Assembly (NCBI RefSeq): GCF_014356525.2
Contig: NC_052505.1
Location: 19,881,318 to 19,945,317 of the forward strand
DNA length: 64,000 bases
Reading direction: 5' to 3'
From: Nilaparvata lugens
Taxonomy: Eukaryota; Arthropoda; Insecta; Hemiptera; Delphacidae
Positions 43,801 through 57,737 of this stretch are shown one piece after another (the first letter of the stretch is position 1; every line of letters begins with the position of its first letter). The position numbers and the translations under genes were made by a program. The notes under the pieces are model-generated. The model was not told where the DNA came from. It did not search any database and was given only the letters and a program-made list of their open reading frames with translations.

Positions 43801-46800
43801 CAAAAGCTCAAAGCTGTGTCAAATGTCATAGTTCAATTTATCAGGGCCACGAATACATAAATATAAATATAAATGTTTACATAAATATAAATGTTTGATT
43901 GAATGTTTCTATCAAAATTTAGAATGTGTTATGCATACTTGCATAAAAGAGAATAGAAAATTGCATACTACTTACTCGATTAAGCATGTTTGGACAATTA
44001 ACAATAGGAGATATATCATCAATATGATATTTTATACATTCCAATATTCTTTCCATATATACAAACTGGTGAAGACGGACAGCAGTATGTAGAACACTAG
44101 AACAGACACATAATTTGTTTAAATTATTTTCGGCTTTGATAAGCCTTCTTATCAGAAAGGCCATCACTGATTGGTTTTCGTAAAACTAATCACGGTTAAA
44201 ATTTAACCGGCTTTTGTGCAACCGGGCCTAAGAAATGAATTCATTTCAATTCGTTTATTTCCACTTGGCATACAATACATGTACATATTTATATTTAATA
44301 TTCAACAAAATAAGAATTGAATTTTTACAAAAACAGTACAAAGAACATATTGATTGAGTGGAATTCCCCCAGTAAGACTATGCGTCTGAGATTGGGGGAC
44401 AGTTCCAGCAAGCAGTATTATTCAGTAGTTATATTTACTATAAATTGCAATATGTGTGATTCAAATTACAAAAATAAGATTCAGATAACAGTAAGTGAAT
44501 TATAAATGATAACATAATTATAGTGTTGGGTGTATATCTAGAGTATATATCTCTATATCTAGAGTGAGAGAGCAAGAGGACCCAAAAACCGGAGGTAATT
44601 TATTGTTTTATAAGCGTCTATTATGTTTTGAAACTCTAAGTACTTGAACGTGAGGTATGAGTGTATAAATGAATTTAGCATTTCGAAATATTAAGGTATA
44701 AAGTTATTCCCCAATGCATTTACTCTCACTAGGTGTAAGGTGAGTGAATTAGCCTCTCAGCTCCAATCCAGCCTATGCTGAAGAGCCATTTCTTCAACGA
44801 GCTTTTAACCATCACATTGCTGCTGCTCTCGGCCTCCCTCATATTATCTGGAACATTCCTGTATAAAATCTGAGCTAAATAGTATGGTGATTTAAGTTCA
44901 GTTCCGTGTATCAATCTAGGTATATAATATCCATGGTTGTTCCTATGTCGTGTTTGATAATTATGTTCGATATTGATGAATAGATCTGCTTTATGTTTCC
45001 TAATATAACTGAGTAATGTACATAAATCTCTTGTAGGGATCGCCCAAACATTTCTACCTTTTCAAAATTGTAATACTCCACAAAGAAAATTTATACTATA
45101 GACTCCTTGCTCCTCCCTCACCCTACAATTTAAGATCTCCATCAATATATGTAGTACCCAGATTCAATAATATTTATGGTAGAAGATCCCTACATCATGT
45201 AATTCCCTACTTATTTAACAGACTACCTCCAAATATTCGTGATTACTCTAAGAAGGATGTAATGTTGTATCTCAATAATAACAGCACAATCAATTTATAA
45301 AACTAATAATATTACAAACGTACACATAATTTTAAGAAACGTCAATTTAAAAAAATGACAGCTATATGCTTACATTATTAGAATTTTTCAATTTTTGCTG
45401 GCAGAAGTTTTGAAATTTTCCTTTTATTGTCACTGCCGCCTGCCTCAACGATAAAAATGTACTATTACTTGTGTAAATTTTTTTTCCCTTTTCCTTATTA
45501 TTTCATTCCTTTCTAATAAATTTTCATTTTTCCCTTTTTTTAATTAATCCTGTATCAAAATCTGATGTATATTTCTTATTTTATTTTTTCATTTTGCATT
45601 AGTTTTCTTTCATTTTTTACTTAAAATCTTTGAAGTGTAATATTTATTTTGTCTAAGTTTATTTATCTTTTGTAACTCATTTTTTTCCTGTAACTGGGCA
45701 CCCGCCGAAAAACCTTTGGGTTTGGCAGGACCCTCAACTGTTTGTATTGTGAATAAAAATTTTGATTTGATTTGATTTGATTTTGTTTTGATGTATAGTT
45801 GTCTGATGTTGAGCACTGGGAAGTCCGAGAACAGCAGCGCTGTGGGGTATCTTGATTCTTTTTTCAAAATAGTTTTCATAATTGTTCTCTGGGTGACAGC
45901 AAGAGGTTCAAGACCTGCAGACGACACTCCCCCCAAAAAATAATGCCGTACTCCAATATTGACTGTGCATAGGCATGATAGATCCTCCTGCACAGTCTGA
46001 TATTCAGCACATGGCTCAATTGGGAAAACCCATACAACAATCTTCTCAGTCTCTGTTTTAAACACTGAATATGAGGAACCCAACTCAGACGATAATCAAA
46101 CATGACCCCAAGATACTTATACTGGTCCACGCTATTAATAGATCCACAAGCGCAGGTTGATGATCATATATTTCTACAGGAGTGCATCTTGAATAGAGAA
46201 TAATTAGTAAACATGGAAGCCACAGTGGCTCAAGGGAAAATTATGTTTTTACTGGTTGCATTTTGAAGGGTTTCAAACAGAGTTATCATCACAAAACCTA
46301 CTAAAGTTGATAACATCGATGTCACACACTAGTCGACTGCACGATAATAGTCCGATGGACATTCAAAATTTCCTTCTGCTATTTAGTTCTTCGGTCAGCA
46401 TTTGCAGTAGCAGAGGTCCTTAGTTTTATTTTTATAGCTTTCATTGGATGAGAATAAGAATAATTTTATTCCTAACAATGAACATCAGAAACGTCAATTT
46501 GTTAATAATACCGTACATAACTTCAGGTTTCAATCTCACAATAGTAAAATGTATATAATATAATAATTTATCTATACAAAGTATCTTTCAATATAATAGA
46601 TATTTTAAAGAAGTAATACATTTTATATATTAGATACAATTTTCTAAGGATTAAAGAGACTGACATTCCACGACTGACTAAAAATAATAGTGGCTGGCAA
46701 ATTTCAAAAAAATATATTTGAATTTCCAACTAGTTAAAATTAAAATTTTGGATAATAGTACAAAAACTGTATTGGAGTTTTTATTTGAATTGACCGATTG

Positions 46801-49800
46801 ATTAAGTCTAAATGCTAGTTCAAAAATCTCACTCACAAAGGAAGTGATATTAATAATACTATAAAAATGCTTTTTCAGTTCTACAGTGTTTATTCCATGG
46901 TTCGTTGATGTATCCTTAAGTAAAAAGTAAGAACTTGCTACGCTCTTACATGAAATATGCTTCTCGCTCATAATGGTTACAACACGCTCAATGGACCCGT
47001 TCTGTGTACATAGAATGTGGTAAATTGTCCGATTCACAATTTACCAGGTAAAAAGTTCCGCTTCCCATGGGAAGAATTTTGACAGATTCTGTACCAGAAA
47101 CCAGTTCCAGTTCCAAGTTCCTGTCCCACAGTCGAACCGTGGTAAATTGTTACAGTTCCAACTATCCGAGTTCTCAATGGTCGATTGAATTGTAGTCTGC
47201 TTGCTTCTCTGCGCATGCGCTGATAGTTTGTTTACCATAGCATAACCATAGAATACATAACCAACAAAATGATGTTTGATAACCATTCGTTAAATGAATA
47301 TTTCTCTATAGAAAATTTGGGGGTAATGGAATGAAAGAAATGCACACTTTTCTAGACAGCCTTTCTTCATTCACGCAGCTAGTAAACGACATATTTCGGT
47401 GTAAATCAACTCTATAAGTGCGCGCCAAAAGCTTGAACCAACGATTTTGAAATAACGTTCTATGGGAAAATTTTGCACTAGTCACGTGATGGAACAATTT
47501 TCGATTGGAACTGGAACAATTTACTGTACACAGAACGTACACAATATGAATGGAAATAATTTATTTGATATCATTGTATTATTTGTTAGAAATACTATTA
47601 GTAGGCTACTTTTTATTTTTATTTATCTTGTCTTCTTGTTCTTTTTTCATGTTTCAGTATTTTTTTTACTTTGTTCTCTTAACGAACTCACAGCCAGCGC
47701 ACAAGTCTGACTTTGCTGGCTGAGCCAAAACATTAAGATTTATTATAATTTACATTTGTCTTATGTATTAAATGAAAAAGACTAAGAAATTGTCAAAAAA
47801 CACAGATTTATTGATACTTTGAAAGATTTCTAATTATCAATAAATCTGTGTTTTTTGACAATTTCTTAGTCTTTTTCATTTAATATGAATAATTACCACA
47901 ATATCAACTTCTCAACTACATAAAAAGTGTCATATGTATATTGTATTTTGGCGAAATGAAATTCTATTCTATTCGAAATGCAGTTATTTGATAATTATTG
48001 TTAATTGACCTTTCATAATGGTTACCAAACGCTCTTTATGCATGAAAAGCCTTTTATTCGATAATTATTGACTGATTTGTTATAATAGTTACAACACGCT
48101 CTTTATGAATGAAAATGCTTTTTCCTACAGTTACCTTGAAAAGTGACCATTCCTACACTGATTACAGAACGCAAAGAATCACTTTTCCGCTCTAGTGCGC
48201 AAAGTATTACTTTGCGTACTCTTAATACTTTGCGTATTATCTTGCTGTTACAATCAGCTGTTGACATTGTTGACGTGTATTTTGAATGCGAATTTGTTCT
48301 ATCTATATTTTTCTGATTTTCAAATAAATAAAAATGAGAACTCATTAAATTATACATTTTGAATATTATTAAGTATTCGTTATTTCAAATAATTTTTTTT
48401 CATTCATAAATTGATTGGTTGAAAAATTATTTAGAAATAAAGATTTACTCAAAATTATTCTAATTCTCAAATTAATTGGATTAATTCAATTTTTAATTTG
48501 AATAAATTATCGATTTTAATTTTCAATTGGATTATCAAGTTTAAAATAAATTAAAGTTGTTATTAATAACAGAACTATACAGACACAAATTTGAGGGATT
48601 TCAGCCATCATTTTACCCATAATCAACCACTTCTCATATTCAATGGTAACTGTAGGAAAAATTTAATGTGAAATACGTGCGCAAAGTTCCTCTGCTGCAC
48701 TCAAGAAACCATTCCGCCCTCGCCTACGGCTCGTGCGTAAACGTTTCTTTCGGTGCAGCAAACTGTCACTTTGCGCACTAGTTGCACAAATAACTATTAT
48801 TTGATAATTATTGACTGACCTGTTTATATATTTTATTCATCGGCAGAGAGATCCTTTTGGATGTTCTGGCCGTATTACGCAATGTCATCTCCTATCAAAA
48901 CTCAAGTTTATAGGTTATATATTGAGTTCTTCATGTTTTCTCACTAAAATTGACTGACCTGTTATAATAGTTACAACACACTCTTTATAGATCAAAAGGC
49001 TGTTATTTGATAATTATTGTTAACTGACCTGTCCCCTCTTGCAGTTCGAGTTTCCAATTCCATGAGTAGCTTATTCTCAATATCAGCTTTTGTGACATGA
49101 GGAAATACAGCGGTATCAATAATTTGATTAAGCCGTCTCCAAGTATGTATAATGAAACTCATTGCAGACACTGAAATGAAAACATGAATGTTCTGATTAA
49201 TCACCTCAAGTTCATCACTCAATAAACTGCTGAATAAACTCAGCCGTTGAATTCAAGAAAGCCAATCCATATTATAAGTAACACAATCTTACCATAGAGA
49301 AAAGATAGCATAATAAGATATTCCATGGTATAGGTCGTTCATGTTCCAAATTTCAAGACGAGTTTTTGTTAACACAAGCCCCTCACTGTCAATATTGTCT
49401 ATTATTATTCTTTTGTTGGGGTGAAAGTGTAAAAACGGCACAGTATGAGAGACTACCAGCGTCACATAGCTTTACGAAAAAGAACTACTAGGACTATCGG
49501 CTCAAGTTAACAGTGAAATTTAGAACATAAAAAAAATCTGGTGTGGCGCACTCAAGAACTACAAGGACTATCGGCTCAAGTTAACAGTGAAATTTAGAAC
49601 ATAAAAAAAATCTGGTGTGGCGCACTCACACAACTTTCCTTGCCGTTATGAAAGTTGATCACCTGACGCTAGTGTTCACGTGCATCTTAAGTCTAATAAT
49701 AAACAAAGATCTGAGCCAGCTGGTGACAGGACAATAACGCTGGAGACACACGAGGTCTGCTATCTCTTCATAGTGGATGATTTGATAAAATCAACAGTTG

Positions 49801-50266
49801 CCAACAGTTTGCAATTGAAATAATAACATTTTCTCGAATTTCGAGCTTATTTTAAATTTTAGGTGAAGATGTTGCTGAACATTAATTGTAGAGATTCTCA
49901 TTCTCAATCTTCTCCACTCGAAATTTTTTGTTTAAATTTTATCTGAAGCCTGATAATTGGGAATCTAAAATCGAACTTTGCATAGATGAGGCGGAGCTCC
50001 TGAAATTTTTACAGATATTGGACTTGTGGCAGTTGATAGAGCTTGTCGATGACTATTTCAGGTATAACTTTAATCAAAATCGTTGGAGCCGTTTTTGAGA
50101 AAATCGCAAAAAACCCTGTTTTTGATAACATTTTCGCCATCTTGAATCGCATTTGATCGAAATTGTTCGTGTCGGATCCTCATAGGGGAAGGAACTTACG
50201 TTCCAAATTTCAAGTCATTCCGTTAATTGGGAAATGAGATATCGTGTACACAGACGCACATACACT

Positions 50267-50351
<85 letters not shown>

Positions 50352-53300
50352 ACAATACCCAAAAACCTCTTTTTTGGACTCAGGGGACCTTGAAACGTAT
50401 AGAAATTTAGAAATTTGGGTAGCTTAATTTTTTTCGGAAAGCAATACTTTCCTTACCTATGGTAATAGGGCAAGGAAAGTAAAAATCGTATGGCTTTTGT
50501 TGGTGGGGAGTCCCTTGCGGGATGGTCCCACCGCCTGAATATATAATTTAAGCTGTCAATAGGCCTTACGACTGTCATACTTCAGCCGGGACCGACAGTT
50601 AACGTGCCCATCCGATAACACGGGAGTGATCTTGTTAAAAAGCTTTTGGTAATGAGAGGGTTTGAACCCGGGATCTCTATGCTGCTACGCAAGTACTCTA
50701 TCCACTAGACCACGGATCACTAAAAAGCCCTATACCATGGTATATCTTCTTACGCTATAATATGTTTTCTCTATTGTGTCACGATAAATGTGACACATTT
50801 TATGGTGATACAGTATCACCATACATGATACAGTATCAACGCAATATGATATCGTATCAACTCAACTTGGTACACAACACCATTTGATATCTCCTTATGA
50901 GGAGAACCAAAGACCTTGGTAAGGCTCGACATTGAGTAGTGTTGGTTCACCAACACAATTTATTTTATTTTTTATTTGCAATGCAAATGACACTAATGTA
51001 ATAACATTGGTAGATAAAATTATAAGGTGGTCAACTAGTGTAATATTGACTAGTGTGTAGTCCAGTAAAGTGAGTAGTTTAATAGTCACTAAAATACAAC
51101 TTAAATCGCTAAATAATACTGGTCGTTATAGTTAAAAAACAATGTCAAGCAAATAATGAGAAACTATTTCCATGTTTATCTTGGACTAAAATTGTAGGCT
51201 ATAGAAATTGTACACATGAAGTGTATCTTATTTTGGACTGTGTAATCACCCAAGTTTGGAAGAAAAATAGCACAATGACTACCCTAGTATTTTATCTACT
51301 TATGTTATTACATCAGTGTCATTCTGTCGTGAAATAAAATGAATTACGTGTAAATAAAAATAGAAATCTAAGTAGTCTTATTGAAATTAGTCACAATATG
51401 TTTCGGCTATATGATGAGATTCCATTATCAAGTGATTAAGTGAATTACATGTTATCTGAATTTTAAAAAAAAATTAGTAGCTCTATATTTTCAATGTTTA
51501 GGTTAAATTATGTTTGTATTATATGTTTTGATTTGTATTTGTTTTGATTTCTAATGTTTTCAATTTGTATTATGAAAGATAACTTCAATCAAGCTTGAAA
51601 AATATATTCCACGAATCACCGATGTATAACCGGTAAACATTAGGAGAACAATAAATCTTATGGAAATAAATTTATTTTATACAGCTGCGCAGCTTACAAA
51701 TAGTAAGGATAAGAGGCTATAACAAGGATTGAATAGTATTGGAAAGAAAAAAGTACTAATAACAGGACTTTATTCAAAATATCTTCAAGTTATAAAGGCG
51801 GAATGGCTATAGGTGATGCCCGCGTTATAATGGCAGTGTTTGATTAGCAATGGTATTGTCATCCTTGTCTATCATTCAACAAAACGGATAGTGCTATCTC
51901 TTTCTCACTTTGCTCTGTTGCCAGATCGTCTTTTAACAATATGTAATTAATAATCAACTAACAAAATATTTCATCTTAATTATGAAATAATTGAAAAATA
52001 TCATTTCTTGCTCAATAAGATATAATTGATTATTTCAAACGAGAATGAGCCGTTAATATTACATCAATAAACCTGCATCAGCTACCGTCTATAGAAGGCA
52101 TTGACAAGACAGAGGATCGGCAACTTTGTTCTGCTAGATATCTTTCTCCACTGCCATTGTAACGTGGACCTCACTACAGGTTTATTTATTTATTTATTGG
52201 ATAGAGCAAACAATACAAGTACAATAGTCGAAAAAGAAAAAACAGGCTATTGCCCAAAACTTCTTATATTTCCTAATTTTGTCTTGAATTGTCCAAATAT
52301 TATGTAGGTTATGCCCATTTAAATTTATACACTACATCATCAATCCGAATATACAAATCAGAATGCAACAAACAATTTAAAATTTAGATAGATTGTTGAT
52401 AAAACTTTTGTAAAAACATGAAACAAACTTCAAATTCACAAAATAATAGCAGGTTGTGTCATAGAGAATGTTGAATGGTATTTGAACTAGGTTAGTAAAC
52501 TTAAAATCAAATGAAAAACTAATCTTTCAAGGATTGAACAGACAGAAATTATTGTTATTAAAAGAGGCTTGAAAAAAGGTTAAGGATATCACTTTCGAAC
52601 AATATTAAATTACGACATAGCAGTCTGATTTTTATAAATAAAAGCTATTAGTTTCTATTCACATTCGTGGAGCACCGCTTTCGGACACTAGGCCCTTCCT
52701 CAACAAAAGATCAGACTGCTATTCGTAATTTAATTGTTCAAATTTTATTATTTACAAACAGCCCGTACAGCTGCTTTACACCAAAGTTATTAACAAAATG
52801 TTAATAGCTTAATCCTTAAAGATTCTATTGGATTGAATATAACTTATCATACAGTTTTTTAATTTCTTTATTTAGATTATGTGGTTTACCCTTTTATTCA
52901 GGGTTTTTTACAGATGATGAAAGTCAAGTTCTGTTAAATCTAATAGAATTTATAAGGATTAAGTTATTAACACTTTGTTAATAACTTTGGTGTAAACGCA
53001 GCTTAATGGAAACAATCATTGAAGAGTTAGGGATATCATCTTTATGGAAAGAGAGGAAAAGCAATCGAAGAATCTGATAAGTGGTTTAGTATAAAGCCAG
53101 ATGAGTATTTCACAAACTTACATTTTGAACTCTGTTTGCGATTTTCTTCTCTGAATTCAATCTCACTGTCCCCTTCGTGTCGTTCACGAATCCGACGGTC
53201 TCTCGAAATAGGTTTCAATGAACTATCAACCTTAGTCCAAATATATGGTCCAACAACCGGTACTAAACAATCAAAACAGAATGAAAATTATAAATTATTT

Positions 53301-56300
53301 AAACTAATTATGAACTAAAAATAAAAAGTACCAAGCAGCCTTAAGGCTGCGCAAAGGCTAAAAATAAACTTCCAACTGGTGATATTTTTCAAAGTTTTTC
53401 GATTTGAATATAATCTAAAGTATCTAAAGTACAACTAAAAGTTATTTTTTGTAAATTGAATGGCTTTATTGAATGAAAAAGACTAAGAAATTGCCAAGAA
53501 ACCACTGATTTATTGATAAATAGAAATACCGGTTTCGGTTATTACACCATTGTCAATCTCTGATAAACTCTGAAACCGGTATTTCTATTTATCAATAAAT
53601 CAGTGTTTTTTGGCAATTTCTTAGTCTTTTTCATTCAATATGAATAATTACCACAATATCAACTTCTCAACTACACAAAAAATTGAATGGCTTTCTAAAA
53701 ATTGATATTCTAAGAAAATATTTGTTTTACTAGATCAACAATACCATGAAGAATCTATCCTCTAAATCTCATGGATTTATCTCTCACCGAATTTGAAATG
53801 TTCTGTCCCAAAAATTAAAACTTTAGGCGCTCATATCTCAAAAAGTCGGGAAAAAATTTTTTTCTTGTGAAAACTTTTAATTTTGATAGCTTGATGATAT
53901 AAAAATCGAAAAACTTTGAAAAATATCACCAGTAGAAAGTTTATTTTTAGCCTTTGCACAGTCTTAATAGGTTACCATCATGTCGCAGAAGAATTCTGTC
54001 TTGTAAAAGAAATATTCACTTGTTTTCATAATTTTCATCAAATCTGTACTATAGTTCAAAGTTGCGGGTTTCAAAGATACAAACAGTTCTTGAGCGAGCT
54101 CTCCAACCCAGGGGGTTACTAGTATAAGACACGAAAAGCTTTAGCGATATAGCCATTATCAAGGGGCCTTTAAAAATGAATCATTATTTTTTTTTTGTAA
54201 ACAAATATTTAATTTTTAGCAGCTGGATAGTTTAGATTTTTTTCTAGTGATGTTTTATATAAATCTATATATAATAAAAGGATACTAGTGATTCTCTGTA
54301 ATTATTATACATTCAGGTGCCCTATTAAAATAACTAACTGGACAAACAATACCTATATAGAAAGCACATGATGGGAGATAACAAATTGACAAATGCATAC
54401 TATGCTGAGATGAAGATGAACATTGAAAACTCCAAATTGAACTGTGTATATTTTACCTGATGGACGCTGATTGGAGGGATGCGAGAGATGGTCTTCAGGA
54501 TAAGCAATAGTAATGCCATCTTCAGTCTTTACCTCGTAGTAGGCTGGAAAAATTGAAAACACAATTGAACAAACACTCAATTCAACAAATAGTGGGCAAA
54601 TTTTATAGAATTGTTCCAGGATAAGAGGAAAAACGAATCAGTATGAATTAAGTTGAGGATAGAAAAATATAAGCTATATTTATTCAGTTTCAATGCATAT
54701 GACATAACTCTGTTAGTTATTTCAGATTGATTTCCATAAATCGAACTTTATACAACAAGAATTACTTGAAAATCGATAATTTTCGAGTTTTAAGCGGAAA
54801 AAACATTTTTGCTATTTTTGGAAACGATTCCTTGGAGTTGGAACTATCATGAAGCGTCCTATAGTGAGGTCTACGTTATAATGGCAGTGTACCATTGACA
54901 ATACTGTTGCTGTCATTTTCTATCATACGACAAACAGATAGCACTATCTCTCTCTCTCTCGCTTTGCAATGTTGTCAGTTTGCCAGAATATTTTATTTTT
55001 ACTTTTGACAGTGACTGTACAAAAGTAGACAAACAATTCTCAGCCGACATTTTTTTCTTCATTCTATCAAAATACTCGAGTACGCAAGTCGCATACCGTA
55101 ATTGATTTAAAATGTATTTTTGAAACAATAAAATAATTTTTAGACATTACTGTATGAGAAACACAAATTAAAATACATGAAATGACATTTTAAAAGTTGA
55201 TAACTAACCATCCTAGACTCCATCCATGCTTCAGTTGGGCTACACGTATAGGTTAGACCTACTCGTACTGGTATAAATAATATTGAAAGGTTATTTCAGA
55301 ATTATTTACATTAAAATTACTTTTTTGGATAGGATTTCTTTTTTCCTATCATTTTTAAAAGAAATTGGAGTAGAATACCTACCAAATAACTTAATTTCTG
55401 TTGTTTTGAAATTCAGATTGTTGTATCACAGCTTTTTAAATTAGCCGCCATTTCAGATTTGTATAAAACTAAAAATCTGATCTCAGTTATGAAAGCAAAT
55501 TTTTGAATCAAATTATGAAAATATATTTTCTTAATTAATTTGACATAAAATTGATTATTTAATTAAGGAAATGATAACTATTATTAGATCAAATTTAATG
55601 GGGTGAATTGAGTAATGGCAGTGTACCATTGACAATACTGTTGCTGTCATTTTCTATCATACGACAAACAGATAGCACTATCTCTCTCTCTCTCGCTTTG
55701 CAATGTTGTCAGTTTGCCAGAATATTTTATTTTTACTTTTGACAGTGACTGTACAAAAGTAGACAAACAATTCTCAGCCGACATTTTTTTCTTCATTCTA
55801 TCAAAATACTCGAGTACGCAAGTCGCATACCGTAATTGATTTAAAATGTATTTTTGAAACAATAAAATAATTTTTAGACATTACTGTATGAGAAACACAA
55901 ATTAAAATACATGAAATGACATTTTAAAAGTTGATAACTAACCATCCTAGACTCCATCCATGCTTCAGTTGGGCTACACGTATAGGTTAGACCTACTCGT
56001 ACTGGTATAAATAATATTGAAAGGTTATTTCAGAATTATTTACATTAAAATTACTTTTTTGGATAGGATTTCTTTTTCCTATCATTTTTAAAAGAAATTG
56101 GAGTAGAATACCTACCAAATAACTTAATTTCTGTTGTTTTGAAATTCAGATTGTTGTATCACAGCTTTTTAAATTAGCCGCCATTTCAGATTTGTATAAA
56201 ACTAAAAATCTGATCTCAGTTATGAAAGCAAATTTTTGAATCAAATTATGAAAATATATTTTCTTAATTAATTTGACATAAAATTGATTATTTAATTAAG

Positions 56301-57685
56301 GAAATGATAACTATTATTAGATCAAATTTAATGGGGTGAATTGAGTAATAGCTGTGTACACTCAGTGGCAAAATGGAGAGACTTGGCAACATTTTTCTCC
56401 TATCTTTCTTCACTGCCATTATAACGTGGACCTCACTATACTAGACCTAAGGTAAGTAAAACAGCAAGAAATTTTTTCAAACTGAACGTTGAAATACTTA
56501 GAATGATTAGAAAAAATTGACAAGTAACAGAATTCAAATGTTTCCCGATAAATAGAGGAGCTTCATTATGAATTATAGTAAAGGGTCTTACTAACTAAGG
56601 GATCCTATGGAACGTTTCTTTTTCAAATTGAGAATTGAAACAGATAGGATTTAGATGAATAGATAAATTGACAAGTAAAAAAATGCACATTTTTGCTGAT
56701 TGATGACGTAGCTTCATTTTTGGGCTTTTTAACTCTGTAGTTTTCTATAAAAATGATCCTAAACAAGTTGAAAAAACATCCTAAAAAACATGTTGAACAG
56801 TTTAAATTAACCTGGAAGGGCAGCTTGACTTCTGGTAACCAATTCATCTGAGATTTAGTTACTAGTATTGAGATATTGTATTATTACTTTCCTTGCCCTA
56901 TTACCATAGGTAAGGAAGGTATTGCTTTCCGAAAAACATTGAGGTACCCCAATTTCTGAATTTTTATACGTTTCACGGTCCCCTGAGTCCAAAAAAGTGG
57001 TTTTTGGGTATTGGTCTGTATGTGTGTGTGTGTGTGTGTCTATGAGTGTATGTGTGTCTGTGTAAGTTTGATTACAGATTCCCAATTATCAGGCTTCAGA
57101 TACAATTTAAACAAAACAAATTCAAGTGGAAAAGATTGAGCATAAAAATCTCTACAATAATTGTAACTTAGACTAGGTCTGCTATCTCTGCATAGTGAAT
57201 GATTTAATAGAATCAACAGTTTGCAACTGCATTAATAATTAATGTTCAGTAACATTTTCACCTAAAATTGAAAATAAGCGCGAAGTTCGAGAAAATTAGA
57301 TTATTCAATTGCAAACTGTTGATTCTATTAAATCATTCACTATGCAGAGATAGCAGACCTCGTGTGTCTGCAGCGTTATTGGCCTGTCACCAGCTGACTC
57401 AGATCTTTGAATAGTGGACTTGAGATGCGCTTGAACACTAGCGTCAGTTTATCAATTAACGGCAAGGAAAGTTGTGTGAGAGCCACACCAGATTTTTTAG
57501 TATAAAGACTAATGAGCCAATTTTTACTTTCCTTGCCCTATTACCATAGGTAGAGAAAGTATTGCTTTCCGAAAAAAATTAAGGTAACCCAATTTCCAAA
57601 TTTCTATACGTTTCAAGGTCCCTGAGTCCAAAAAAGTGATTTTTGGGTATTGGTCTGTATATGTGTGTGTATTTGTATGTATGTA

Positions 57686-57737
<52 letters not shown>

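Noticed and set aside
50227..50427. Frame with a His-Thr run, and similar ones at 56855-57085 and 57579-57881
   Set aside because: These are (CA)n or (TG)n microsatellites inside dispersed repeats.
50652..50722. Possible tRNA gene on the minus strand
   Set aside because: A and B boxes are good but the acceptor stem does not pair; a related body is dispersed in the window, so SINE is the better call.
54913..55862. Two identical 71-codon minus-strand frames
   Set aside because: They are the two copies of the 734-bp duplication in a MITE; no homology or ATG context supports a gene.
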